Origin: CAZEVY01 sp964515555
GTDB taxonomy: Bacteria > Acidobacteriota > Terriglobia > Bryobacterales > Bryobacteraceae
NCBI GenBank assembly: GCA_964515555.1
Contig: CAZEVY010000019.1
Location: 6,046 to 70,045 of the forward strand
DNA: 64,000 nt
Direction: 5' to 3'
Below the pieces are notes generated by a model. The model was not told the DNA's origin and did no database searches. It saw nothing but the letters and a program-made list of their open reading frames with translations. Positions 6,946 to 15,385 of the stretch are shown here, piece by piece (position 1 is the first letter of the stretch; each line of letters opens with the position of its first letter). The position numbers and the translations under genes were made by a program.

Positions 6946-8412
6946 TTACTTCCACGCGCCGCCGCGCGCTTCGCGCTTCAGAAAACGCCCTCGACCAGCG
7001 CGTCCCACGAACCGCTCCCCGTCGATCACCACCTCGCCGCGGCTCATCACCGTGCGTGCCGCGCCCTTCACGCGGAAGCCCTCGAACATCGAGTAGTCGA
7101 CCCGCATGTGATGCGTCGCCGCGCTGATGGTGTGCTCGCGATTCGGATCCCAGACGACGATGTCGGCGTCGCTGCCCACGGCCAGTTCGCCCTTGCGCGG
7201 GTAGAGGCCGAAGAGCTTCGCCGGCGTCGTCGAGACCAGCTCGACAAAGCGGTTGAGCGCACAGGGCGCCGCGGCCTCCTCACGGGGTTCTCCGGCGCCG
7301 CGGCGCTCCGTTGTGCGCGTGTAAGAAGAAGGCCCGAGCCGGCCTTCGTTGACGCCGTGATGAAAGAGGAGATGCAAGCGGTTCTCGACGCCCGGGCCGC
7401 CGTTGGGAATCTTCGTGAAATCGTCCCTGCCGAGAACTTTCTGGTCCTCGAAGCAGAACGGGCAGTGATCGGTCGAGACGACTTGAAGATGATCCTGCTT
7501 CAGGCCGTCCCACAATTTCGGGGGATGATGTTTTTCGCGCAGCGGCGGCGTGAATACATACTTGGCGCCCTCGAAGTTCGGCCGCGCCAGTTCCTCGACC
7601 GTCAGCAGCAGGTACTGTGGGCAGGTCTCGGCGAAGGCCGGCAGGCCGCGGTCGCGCGCCTCGCGCACCTGGTTCAGCGCGTCCTCCGACGAGAGGTGCA
7701 CGATGTAGACCGGCGCGCCTGCCATCTCCGCCATGGCGATGGCGCGATGCACGGCCTCAGCCTCGGCGGTCACGGGCCGGGTGAGCGCGTGGTGGATGGG
7801 CGCGGTCTTCCCTTCGGCCAGCGCGCGCTTGACAATGACGTCGATGACCCCGCCGTTCTCGGCGTGCATGCAGATGAGCGCGCCGTTTTCGGCCGACTGG
7901 CGGAACATCTTGAAGATGGTCGCGTCGTCGACCATCAGCACGCCCGGATAGGCCATGAAGAGCTTGAAGCTCGATACGCCTTCGGCCACCATGGCGTTCA
8001 TGTCGTCCAGGCCGGCCTCGTAGAGGTCGGTGACGATCATGTGGAGTCCGTAGTCGATGGCGGCGCGGTTCTCGCCCTTCTTCCACCAGGTGTCGATCGC
8101 CTGCCGCATGGTGGTGCCGCGCGCCTGAATCGCGAAGTCGATGAGCGTGGTGGTGCCGCCGTAAGCCGCCGCGATGGTGCCGGTCTCGAAATCGTCGGAA
8201 GAGGTGGTGCCGCCGAAGGGCATGTCGAGGTGCGTGTGCACGTCAATGCCGCCGGGCAGGACGAGCATTCCTGCGGCGTCGATGACGCGCGCGGCCTGCT
8301 CGACGGGAATCGACGGCGCGATGTCGCGGATCGTCTCGCCGTCGACGAGAATGTCGGCGGGCCAGGTCTTGACCGACGTGACCAGCGTGCCGCCACGGAT
8401 GAGGGTCAGCAT
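6946..8412 (-). CDS. Dihydropyrimidinase (hydantoinase family)
   Basis: The 488-residue enzyme hydrolyses dihydrouracil or dihydrothymine to the N-carbamoyl-beta-amino acid. Visible metal-site residues are H59 and H61 in GGIDVHTHLDMP, the carboxylated lysine K150 in SSFKLFMAYPG, H183, H239 and D315 in STDHCPF. The start at 8412 is chosen because MLTLIRGGTLVT is the family N-terminus; it overlaps preA by 7 bp. Residues 361-385 (PSSYTRTTERRGAGEPREEA and five more) interrupt the normal junction between NEGRLG and LNRFVELV, a 75-bp in-frame insertion. The insertion lies after all metal ligands, so activity may survive. Confidence 0.93.
   Translation of the reverse strand: MLTLIRGGTLVTSVKTWPADILVDGETIRDIAPSIPVEQAARVIDAAGMLVLPGGIDVHTHLDMPFGGTTSSDDFETGTIAAAYGGTTTLIDFAIQARGTTMRQAIDTWWKKGENRAAIDYGLHMIVTDLYEAGLDDMNAMVAEGVSSFKLFMAYPGVLMVDDATIFKMFRQSAENGALICMHAENGGVIDVIVKRALAEGKTAPIHHALTRPVTAEAEAVHRAIAMAEMAGAPVYIVHLSSEDALNQVREARDRGLPAFAETCPQYLLLTVEELARPNFEGAKYVFTPPLREKHHPPKLWDGLKQDHLQVVSTDHCPFCFEDQKVLGRDDFTKIPNGGPGVENRLHLLFHHGVNEGRLGPSSYTRTTERRGAGEPREEAAAPCALNRFVELVSTTPAKLFGLYPRKGELAVGSDADIVVWDPNREHTISAATHHMRVDYSMFEGFRVKGAARTVMSRGEVVIDGERFVGRAGRGRFLKREARGGAWK
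7258..7332 (-). repeat. 75-bp in-frame insertion inside the dihydropyrimidinase gene
   Basis: The family's usual sequence is continuous across this point. The inserted 25 codons are rich in Arg, Glu, Ala and Gly and low in hydrophobic residues, as expected of an inserted repeat. Part of it (GCGCTCCGTTGTGCGCG on the plus strand) resembles a segment of the ctaA upstream region near 15345-15365. Confidence 0.45.
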
Positions 8413-9749
8413 TTGGCGGCTCCGGTGCGCTGCTCCCAGGATTGCGGCGCGAGGCCGTTGTCTACGCGATCCATCGTGATGCAGTGCTCCACCGGGCAGA
8501 CCAGCCAGCAGAGATTGCAGCCGACGCACTCCTTTTCATCGACCCAGGGGATGCGCTCGGGCGGCGTGACGGCGGTGTTCACGGCGGTGACGGCGGGCGT
8601 GCGGGCGATGCGGGCGCGGCTTTCGGCGAGAACTTCGGCGGGCGGGCGGTGGTCGCCATTCATGTGGATGCACTGGTGCGCGCCGTCCCAGCAGGCCACG
8701 TAGCAAAGCTGGCATCCAATGCACTTATCCGGATGAATGCGGGCGATTATCTTGTAATTCAGGTCGAGATGCTTCCATTCGGTGACGCGCGGAACGCTTT
8801 TACCCCGGAAATCGTCGATCGTGGCGAAGCCCTTCCCGTCCATCCACTGCGAGAGGCCGTCGATCATGTCCTCGACGATGCGGAAGCCGTAGTGCATGGC
8901 CGCGGTGCACACCTGCACGCTCTGGCATCCGAGCAGGATGAACTCGGCGGCCTCGCGCCAGCCGGAGATCCCGCCGATGCCCGATACGGGAATGCCGATC
9001 TCGGAGTCGGAGGTCACCTGCTGCACCAGGTGCAGCGCGATCGGCTTGACGGCCGGTCCGCAGTAGCCTCCGTGCGACGACAGGCCGCCGACGTCGGGGC
9101 GCGGCGTGAAGGTGTCGAGGTCGACGCCGGTGATGGAGTTGATGGTGTTGATCGCCGAGAGGCCGTCGGCGCCGCCGCGGCGGGCCGCGCGCGCCACGGT
9201 GCGGATATCGGAGATGTTCGGGGTCAGCTTGACGAGCACGGGCGTGCGCGCGACTTCCTTGACCCACTCGGTGATCATCTGCGTGTACTCGGGCACCTGG
9301 CCGACGGCGCTGCCCATCCCGCGCTCGGACATTCCGTGCGGGCAGCCGAAGTTCAGCTCCAGGCCGTCGGAGCCGGCGTCCTCGGCGCGCCGGACGATAT
9401 CGTGCCAGGCTTCGCGGCGCGACTCGACCATTAGGGACGCCAGCACGGCGTGCTTCGGATATCGTTTCTTGACCTCGGCGATTTCGCGGAAATTGTCTTC
9501 GATGGGACGGTCGCTGATGAGCTCGATGTTATTCAGGCCCATCATCCGCTGACCGTTCCAGTCGACCGAGGAGTAGCGTGAGGAGACATTGACGATAGGC
9601 TCGCCGATGGTTTTCCAAACGGCGCCGCCCCAGCCGGAGTCGAAGGCGCGCATCACCTGCTCGCCGCAGTTGGCGGGCGGGCCGCTGGCAAGCCAGAAGG
9701 GATTCGGCGATTCGATGCGGCCCGCGAAGCGCGTCGTGAGGTCAGCCAT
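8406..9749 (-). CDS. preA: NAD-dependent dihydropyrimidine dehydrogenase subunit PreA
   Basis: The 447-residue protein has an FMN-binding dihydroorotate-dehydrogenase-like barrel (about residues 1-330) and a C-terminal ferredoxin region. The catalytic cysteine is C136 in FGCPHGMSERGM, matching the CPHGM motif of mammalian DPD. Two [4Fe-4S] sites are visible: C343, C346, C349, C353 and C408, C411, C414, C418. With PreT it reduces uracil or thymine to the dihydro form. The start at 9749 (MADLTTRFAGRIESPNPFWL) overlaps preT by 8 bp. Confidence 0.95.
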   Translation of the reverse strand: MADLTTRFAGRIESPNPFWLASGPPANCGEQVMRAFDSGWGGAVWKTIGEPIVNVSSRYSSVDWNGQRMMGLNNIELISDRPIEDNFREIAEVKKRYPKHAVLASLMVESRREAWHDIVRRAEDAGSDGLELNFGCPHGMSERGMGSAVGQVPEYTQMITEWVKEVARTPVLVKLTPNISDIRTVARAARRGGADGLSAINTINSITGVDLDTFTPRPDVGGLSSHGGYCGPAVKPIALHLVQQVTSDSEIGIPVSGIGGISGWREAAEFILLGCQSVQVCTAAMHYGFRIVEDMIDGLSQWMDGKGFATIDDFRGKSVPRVTEWKHLDLNYKIIARIHPDKCIGCQLCYVACWDGAHQCIHMNGDHRPPAEVLAESRARIARTPAVTAVNTAVTPPERIPWVDEKECVGCNLCWLVCPVEHCITMDRVDNGLAPQSWEQRTGAAKC

Positions 9750-11025
9750 GAAGCTCCTCCAGCCGACGGGCGATCGCCGCCGCGGCGCGCTGGCCGTCGG
9801 CCACGGCGTCCACGACTTCGCGGCCGCCGTTGACGCAGTCGCCGCCGGCGTAATAGCGCGGGTTCGCCGTGCGCCCGGTGGCCGGGTCCGCCACGACACA
9901 GCCATCGCGGAGCTCGACGCCGCGCGCCAGGGCCAGCAGCTCCACGAGCTTCGACTGGCCGATCGACGGGATCACCATGTCGCAGGCGATGACCAGCGAC
10001 GCGCCGCCCTCGCGTTTGCATTCCACGCCTTCCACGGCACGCTCACCGTGGATCGCAACGGGCTGCGCGCGCCAGTGGAACACGACGCCATCGCCGAGCG
10101 CGTGCTCGTACTCGAAGCGGAAGGCCGACATGTCGGACTCGCCGCGCCGATAGACGACGTGCACCTGTTCGGCGCCCAGCCGCCGGGCCGCCACCGCCGC
10201 GTCGATGGCGGTGTTGCCGCATCCGACCACGACCACGCTTCGGCCGACGCGGGCGCCGCCATTGGTCTTGTAGGCCGCGATGAAGCGCAATGCCTCGACC
10301 ACGCCGGGCAGGTCTTCGCCGGGGATTCCCAGGCGGCGGGTTGCACCCAGGCCGACGCCGACGAAGACGATGTCGTAGTGGCGCTCCAGATCGTCGAAGG
10401 AACCGACTTCGACACCGAGTCGGAACTCGACGCCGAGGGCGCGCACCAGCTCGACCTCGCGGGCGCTATCGAGCGGGCGGAACTTGTACTCGGCGACGCC
10501 ATAGGTGTTCAGCCCGCCGGCGAGAGGGCGCGCGTCAAAGACGGTCACCGCGACGCCTCTTTCCCGCAGCCTCGCCGCACAGGCCAGCGACGCCGGTCCC
10601 GCGCCGATACAGGCGACGCGGCCCGCGCGCGCCGCGCCCGCCGTGAGCCGGCCCTCGTTCGCATAGAAATGATCCATCGCATGACGCTGGAGCCGCCCGA
10701 TCTCGATGGGCTGCTTGTTGTAGCGATGCAGCACGCAGGCGCCCTCGCACAACACGTCGACCGGACACACTCGCGAGCAGCTCAGCGCCAGGACGTTGGC
10801 CTCGAGGATCGCGCGCGCCGATCCGGCCAGATTTCCCGCGGCGATCTTCTTAATGAAGCGCGGCACGTCGATGTGCGTCGGGCAGGCGTTGGTGCAGGGC
10901 GCATCGAAGCAGAACAGGCAGCGATTGGCCTCGACGGCGGCCTCCTGCGCGCCGAGCGGCGGATGAATCTCGGCGAATCGCGCGGCGAAGTCGCGGACGT
11001 CGAGAGGGGGGACGGGGTTGTTCAT
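9742..11025 (-). CDS. preT: NAD-dependent dihydropyrimidine dehydrogenase subunit PreT
   Basis: The 427-residue protein resembles the GltD small-subunit family. An N-terminal Cys-rich region (CLFCFDAPCTNACPTHIDVP) and CSRVCPVDVLCEGAC bind [4Fe-4S] clusters. FAD- and NAD(P)-binding motifs follow: CIGAGPASLACA and VVVVGCGNTAIDAAVAARRL. It passes electrons from NAD(P)H to PreA. Its ATG overlaps the stop of the beta-ureidopropionase gene by 4 bp. Confidence 0.95.
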   Translation of the reverse strand: MNNPVPPLDVRDFAARFAEIHPPLGAQEAAVEANRCLFCFDAPCTNACPTHIDVPRFIKKIAAGNLAGSARAILEANVLALSCSRVCPVDVLCEGACVLHRYNKQPIEIGRLQRHAMDHFYANEGRLTAGAARAGRVACIGAGPASLACAARLRERGVAVTVFDARPLAGGLNTYGVAEYKFRPLDSAREVELVRALGVEFRLGVEVGSFDDLERHYDIVFVGVGLGATRRLGIPGEDLPGVVEALRFIAAYKTNGGARVGRSVVVVGCGNTAIDAAVAARRLGAEQVHVVYRRGESDMSAFRFEYEHALGDGVVFHWRAQPVAIHGERAVEGVECKREGGASLVIACDMVIPSIGQSKLVELLALARGVELRDGCVVADPATGRTANPRYYAGGDCVNGGREVVDAVADGQRAAAAIARRLEELHG

Positions 11026-11891
11026 GCTTTGACCAGCGGCTCGTAGAGATCCGGCCGACGGTCGCGGAAGAACTGCCAGGTGCGGCGGACCTCGGCGATG
11101 AGGTCGAGGTCCAGGTCGGCGACCAGCACTTCGTCGCGGTCGCGCGAGGCCTGCGCGACGATCTGCCCGCGCGGGTCGCAGAAGTAGCTCGATCCGTAGA
11201 ATTCGCCGATGTTCCAGGGCGCCTCACGGCCGACGCGATTGATGGCGCCGACGAAGTATCCGTTGGCGACGGCGTGCGCCGGCTGCTCGAGCTTCCAGAG
11301 GTACTCGCTGAGTCCGGCGACGGTCGCCGAGGGGTTGAAGACGATCTCGGCGCCGGCGAGGCCGCGAGCGCGCGCGCCTTCGGGAAAGTGGCGGTCGTAG
11401 CAGATGTAGACGCCGATGCGGGCGAAGCCGAGATCGAATATCGGATAGCCAAGGTTGCCGGGGCGGAAGTAAAACTTCTCCCAGAATCCCGGGGCGACGT
11501 GCGGGATGTGCGTCTTGCGGTACTTGCCCAGATACGATCCGTCGCCGGCGATCACGGCGGCGGTGTTGTAGAAGACGCCCTCGTGCTCGATTTCATAGAC
11601 CGGCACGATCAGCGCGACGTTGTGCTTGCGCGCGGTGTCCTGCATGAGCCGGATGGTGGGCCCCTCGGGGACGGGCTCGGTGAAGTCGTACCAGCGCGCG
11701 TTCTGCTCGGCGCAGAAGTAGGGGCCGTTGAAGAGCTCCTGAAGGCAGACGATGCGCGCGCCCTGCGCGGCGGCCTCGGCGATGTAGCCGAGGTGGCGGC
11801 CGATCATGGCCTGCTTGATCTGGTCGAGCGAGGCGCCGGGCGCCGCTTCGCCGGTGGTCTGGATGAGGGCGCAGCGGACGATGCGGGACAC
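11022..11891 (-). CDS. Beta-ureidopropionase (N-carbamoyl-beta-alanine amidohydrolase)
   Basis: This 289-residue carbon-nitrogen hydrolase has the Glu-Lys-Cys triad as E52 (QELFNGPYF), K126 (KYRKTHIPH) and C164 (YICYDRHFPEGAR). The context completes the reductive pyrimidine pathway, cleaving N-carbamoyl-beta-alanine to beta-alanine, CO2 and ammonia. The GTG at 11891 (MSRIVRCALIQTT) is chosen over a TTG 36 bp upstream, because the extra residues do not look conserved. It is the first gene of the operon beta-ureidopropionase-preT-preA-dihydropyrimidinase. Confidence 0.92.
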   Translation of the reverse strand: MSRIVRCALIQTTGEAAPGASLDQIKQAMIGRHLGYIAEAAAQGARIVCLQELFNGPYFCAEQNARWYDFTEPVPEGPTIRLMQDTARKHNVALIVPVYEIEHEGVFYNTAAVIAGDGSYLGKYRKTHIPHVAPGFWEKFYFRPGNLGYPIFDLGFARIGVYICYDRHFPEGARARGLAGAEIVFNPSATVAGLSEYLWKLEQPAHAVANGYFVGAINRVGREAPWNIGEFYGSSYFCDPRGQIVAQASRDRDEVLVADLDLDLIAEVRRTWQFFRDRRPDLYEPLVKA

Positions 11892-11948
11892 CAGCCTATT
11901 ATGCGGCGCGGCGTTCGGCGCAGGCAAACCGCCGGCGCGCGACCAAAT

Positions 11949-13763
11949 CTACCAAGCGACTGCGTAAGCGCGCGTACGCGGATCGGCGCCGACCGTGATG
12001 GCACCGTTCTTCGAATCCACCAGCACGCCCGCCGACATGTTCATCGACCAGCCGCCCTGCGTGCGCACCTTGTGGCCGCGCGCCGCCAGCGCCTCGCGCA
12101 CACCGGCGTCGATGCGGTCCTCCACCGTGATCTCGCCCGGATACATGCGGTGCGGGAAGGGCGACGACGGGAAGCTGCGCGTCGACCAGCGCGGCGCCTC
12201 GATGGCCCGCTGGATGTCCATGCCGAAATCGACCACGTTGATGAGGGTCTGCATGGTGCGCATGCACTGGTCGTCGCCGCCGGGACTGCCGGTGGCGAGG
12301 AACGGCTCGCCGCCGCGGGTGACGATGGTGCCTTGCAGGGTGACGCGGGGCCGCTTGCCGGGTGCTAGGGCGTTGGCGGCGCCCTCGACCAGCGAATAGT
12401 AGTCGCCGCGGCAGTTGAAGCTGAAGCCAAGATGGCCCATGACGACTTTCGTGCCGAAGCCCGAGTGCAGACTCGGCGTCATCGACACCATGTTACGGTT
12501 CCTGTCGACCACCACAAGGTAGCTGGTGTCGCCCTCGTGATCGCCGGGGCCGGTGAGGGTCACGTCGATGGGCCGGTCGAGCGGCTCGAATCCGGGTGCG
12601 TATTTCTCCGGCGCGCCCGGCCGCAAGTCTTCCGAGGCGCGCGCGGCGTCGATGAGCGCGCGGCGCTCGCGGGCGTACTCCTTCGAGAGCAGGCCCTCAT
12701 AGGGTATGCGGACGAAGGCGGCATCGCCGAGATACTTGTCGCGGTCGGCCATGGCGAGCTTGACGGCCTCGACCGAAGTGTGAATGTAGTCGGCGCTATT
12801 AAGGCGCAGAGCGCGAAGGTCGTAGCCCTCCAGCAGGTTCAGCGCGATCAGCTCGGCCGGCCCCTGCGACGCCGACGGATTCTTCCAGACACGATAGCCG
12901 CGGTAATCGGTGGAGACCGCCTCTTCGACTGAGGCTTCGTATCGGGCGAAGTCGCCGTAGCGGAACAGTCCGCCGTTGGCCTCCGAGAAGGCCGCCATCT
13001 CGCGCGCGATTGCCCCCTTGTAGAATTCGTCGCGGGCGGCGCGCAGTCCGGCGGCGCGGCCGTCCTTGGATGCGGCCCGCTCGGCGTCGACGAGACGGCG
13101 CAGCGTGCGCGCCAGGTCGGGATTCCGGTAGATTTCGCCGGCTTCGAGCGGACGCCCGAGCGGCAGGAGCACGCGCAACGTCGTCGGATAGCGGCGGTAG
13201 CGCTCGGCGGAGTTTCCGCCTCCCGGCATGGGGCCGTCGAGCGGGAAGCCGCTATCGGCGAGGTCGATCGCCTTTTCGAGGGCGCGGCCGAAGGTCATCG
13301 TGCCCCAGCGGTCGAGCATCCGGTACCAGGCGTCGACGACGCCCGGGGTGGTGGCGGCCAGGAGTCCTTCGTCGACCGGGAGCTTGCCTTCGTGATTCCG
13401 GCGGTACCAGTCGATTGTGGCGAGCTGCGGCGCGGTTCCGGCGGCGTTCACCGACCAGACTTTTTTCGCGCCGGCTTCGTACACCAGCACCATGGCGTCG
13501 CCGCCGATTCCGTTCGATGCGGGCTGCACCACTCCGAGCACCGCCTGTCCGCCGACAGCGGCGTCGAAGGCGTTGCCCCCGGCCTCGAGAATCTGCTGCG
13601 CGGCCTGTGCCGCCAGCGGGTGCATCGACGCGGCGCCGAAGTGACGGCCCCGGATGAGCGGCCGCCGAGACGGCTCGCGCGACCCTCGCCGCGGCGTCTC
13701 CGCGGGCGGTTGCGTTTGCGCCAGCGCCAGGGTCGCGGCGAAGGCGGCGACGGCAAGCCTCAT
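11949..13763 (-). CDS. ggt: Gamma-glutamyltransferase, secreted
   Basis: The 604-residue protein starts with a Sec-type signal (MRLAVAAFAATLALAQ). The Ntn-hydrolase nucleophile is T413 in HEGDTSYLVVVDRNRNMVS, the site of autocleavage into large and small subunits. Other family blocks are GGNAFDAAVGGQAVLGVVQP, PASNGIGGDA and the C-terminal ATGSPGGDDQ. These enzymes hydrolyse or transfer gamma-glutamyl groups from glutathione and related peptides in the periplasm. It lies 57 bp upstream of the pyrimidine operon on the same strand, and any link to that pathway is unproven. Confidence 0.92.
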   Translation of the reverse strand: MRLAVAAFAATLALAQTQPPAETPRRGSREPSRRPLIRGRHFGAASMHPLAAQAAQQILEAGGNAFDAAVGGQAVLGVVQPASNGIGGDAMVLVYEAGAKKVWSVNAAGTAPQLATIDWYRRNHEGKLPVDEGLLAATTPGVVDAWYRMLDRWGTMTFGRALEKAIDLADSGFPLDGPMPGGGNSAERYRRYPTTLRVLLPLGRPLEAGEIYRNPDLARTLRRLVDAERAASKDGRAAGLRAARDEFYKGAIAREMAAFSEANGGLFRYGDFARYEASVEEAVSTDYRGYRVWKNPSASQGPAELIALNLLEGYDLRALRLNSADYIHTSVEAVKLAMADRDKYLGDAAFVRIPYEGLLSKEYARERRALIDAARASEDLRPGAPEKYAPGFEPLDRPIDVTLTGPGDHEGDTSYLVVVDRNRNMVSMTPSLHSGFGTKVVMGHLGFSFNCRGDYYSLVEGAANALAPGKRPRVTLQGTIVTRGGEPFLATGSPGGDDQCMRTMQTLINVVDFGMDIQRAIEAPRWSTRSFPSSPFPHRMYPGEITVEDRIDAGVREALAARGHKVRTQGGWSMNMSAGVLVDSKNGAITVGADPRTRAYAVAW

Positions 13764-13831
13764 GGTCCCCCCAGGAACCCCAATTCTACAGCAGAGCGGT
13801 GGTCTGCAACAGAATGTTCACCAGAAAACAA

Positions 13832-13860
13832 TTGCGATTTTGGGGAAACGGGCTTATTAT
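13832..13860 (+). promoter_or_regulatory. Sigma-70-like promoter for the PEP-CTERM gene
   Basis: TTGCGA (13832-13837) and TATTAT (13855-13860) are separated by 17 bp. The following leader contains GGAGG just before the ATG at 13903. Spacing and position fit a housekeeping promoter. Confidence 0.55.
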
Positions 13861-13902
13861 TGGGGACACCAAAGCGGTCGCAGAGGAGAACGGAGGTTTC
13901 CG

Positions 13903-14214
13903 ATGCGTTTGGGTCAGAGTGGGTTTTTAATGCTGGCACTGATCGCGTTGCCGGTCATTGCCTCGCCGATGTACCCCGGTGCCGGTATCGTGGAGGGCGG
14001 AGCTTTGCAGCCAGGAGCGAGCGACGCTCCAGAGTCGAATAATAACAGTATAATCAGCGGCTTAATTGATTTTTCTGAAAGCAGTGCGCTAAGGATGCCG
14101 TCGAGCTTCGGGACGATCGCCCCCACCCTGAAAGTACCCGAGGCGGGTACCCTCGCGTTGGTCGGAATCGGCCTGGTCGCTATCGGCCTCTTCAGCAGGC
14201 GCCGACGCCCGTGA
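13903..14214 (+). CDS. PEP-CTERM-anchored small secreted protein
   Basis: The 103-residue protein has an N-terminal signal (MLALIALPVIASP after a short basic start) and a C-terminal PEP-CTERM signal: VPEAGTLALVGIGLVAIGLF followed by SRRRRP. That tripartite end is recognised by an exosortase, which cleaves and anchors the protein at the envelope. The middle (about residues 24-75) is rich in Ser, Asn, Gly and Pro and has no domain. The ATG at 13903 follows CGGAGGTTTCCG. No exosortase gene is in the window. Confidence 0.8.
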   Translation: MRLGQSGFLMLALIALPVIASPMYPGAGIVEGGALQPGASDAPESNNNSIISGLIDFSESSALRMPSSFGTIAPTLKVPEAGTLALVGIGLVAIGLFSRRRRP

Positions 14215-14290
14215 ATACTTACTCTTCCGATCTACCGATGGTCGATAAGACCGCGGTGTACTGTCATCGAAAATACCTGTACCTTGCCAA

Positions 14291-14323
14291 GACCGCTCGC
14301 TCGCGCTCGCGGCTCGGAAACGG
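14291..14323 (+). repeat. Dispersed GC-rich repeat, copy A
   Basis: The segment repeats CTCGC units and ends TCGCGGCTCGGAAACGG. The last 15 bases TCGCGGCTCGGAAAC recur inside ctaA at about 15862-15876. Confidence 0.5.
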
Positions 14324-14484
14324 CAAGCCACTGCGCGAGCCCGGTCCGGATCGCAGCGCGACGCGATCCGGGAGGTTGGCGACACCACTCGATGCCGTTC
14401 TCCTCGGACGGCGCCGCGCAGAGGATTCAGGTGCGGGGCGCCGCTGCCGCCAGACACTGACGCCCATCCGCCCGTTTCCGGATA

Positions 14485-14490
14485 TATAAT
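14485..14490 (+). promoter_or_regulatory. Probable -10 element for the cupredoxin-like lipoprotein
   Basis: TATAAT lies in an AT-rich island (GATATATAATTG) within GC-rich DNA, 43 bp before the ATG at 14534. No clear -35 is visible. Confidence 0.5.
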
Positions 14491-14533
14491 TGTTCTTCGC
14501 GCCCGATCCCGGAGCGCACTCAAAAGGAGAACA

Positions 14534-15301
14534 ATGAGAGTCATCGCAGCGATTATCTTGATCCCGGCCCTGTTCCTCGCCGCCTGCGGCGGGTCCAGCA
14601 ACGAGGCCAAGAAGGAAACGCCCGCGGCCGCCCCGGCCGCAGCACCCGCCGCCGAAGCGGCCGACGCCGGCTCCATCGCCGGCAAGGTCGCCTTCACCGG
14701 CGACAAGCCCGTCATCAAGAACATCAGCATGGACGCCACCCCGGCCTGCGCGCGGCAGCATTCGACGCCGCAGAAATCGGAGGAGGTGATCATCAACGCC
14801 AACGGAACGCTGAAGAACGTCTTCGTGTGGCTCAAGGGCGGAGTGCCGGAGAGGGAATTCGCGCCGCCGTCGACGCCGGTGGTGCTCGATCAGCACACCT
14901 GCATCTACCAGCCCCACGTCATCGGCGTGATGGTCGGGCAGGAGATCGAGATCCGCAACAGCGACGACACCAACCACAACGTCCACCCGCTGCCGACCAT
15001 CAACCGCGAGTGGAACGAGTCGCAGGCGCCCAAGAGCGACCCCAAGCGCAAGTCGTTCCCGCGCGAGGAAGTCCTGATCGCCGTGAAGTGCAACGTGCAC
15101 CCGTGGATGCGCTCGTACGTTGGCGTGGTTCGGCATCCGTACTTCGCCATCACGGGCGACGACGGATCGTTCACGATCAAGGGCGTTCCGCCGGGTGAAT
15201 ACACCGTCGAGGCCGTGCACGAGAAGTACGGCAAGCAGGAGATCAAGGTGAAGGTCGATCCCAAGGGGGCTGCGACCGCCGACTTCTCCTACAAGGGCTA
15301 G
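14534..15301 (+). CDS. Cupredoxin-like lipoprotein next to haem A biosynthesis genes
   Basis: This 255-residue protein has a lipobox ending at C18 (ALFLAAC), then an Ala/Pro linker (about residues 28-44). The core contains candidate type-1 copper ligands H148 and H151 (TNHNVHPLP), C186, H189 and M192 (KCNVHPWMRSY). The C-terminal part (GDDGSFTIKGVPPGEYTVEA) is a carboxypeptidase-regulatory-like beta domain. It therefore looks like an outer or periplasmic lipoprotein that could bind copper or carry electrons. It lies directly upstream of ctaA-ctaB, which supports a role in the cytochrome oxidase branch, but that is inference. AAGGAG sits 4 bp before the ATG. Confidence 0.8.
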   Translation: MRVIAAIILIPALFLAACGGSSNEAKKETPAAAPAAAPAAEAADAGSIAGKVAFTGDKPVIKNISMDATPACARQHSTPQKSEEVIINANGTLKNVFVWLKGGVPEREFAPPSTPVVLDQHTCIYQPHVIGVMVGQEIEIRNSDDTNHNVHPLPTINREWNESQAPKSDPKRKSFPREEVLIAVKCNVHPWMRSYVGVVRHPYFAITGDDGSFTIKGVPPGEYTVEAVHEKYGKQEIKVKVDPKGAATADFSYKG

Positions 15302-15385
15302 TCACGAACGCGCGGGGCGCGCTCCACGATGTCAGTCATCGCTCGCGCTCCGCTGCGTTGTGCGCGGTTCTGACTGGAGAGACTG

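Larger units (their letters stand above)
14215..14533. other. Intergenic region with repeat copy and promoter
   Basis: No convincing gene is seen. The stretch holds a GC-rich repeat (14291-14323) that shares TCGCGGCTCGGAAAC with the insertion in ctaA. It ends with a TATAAT at 14485-14490 and AAGGAG at 14524-14529, which serve the lipoprotein gene at 14534. Confidence 0.5.
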
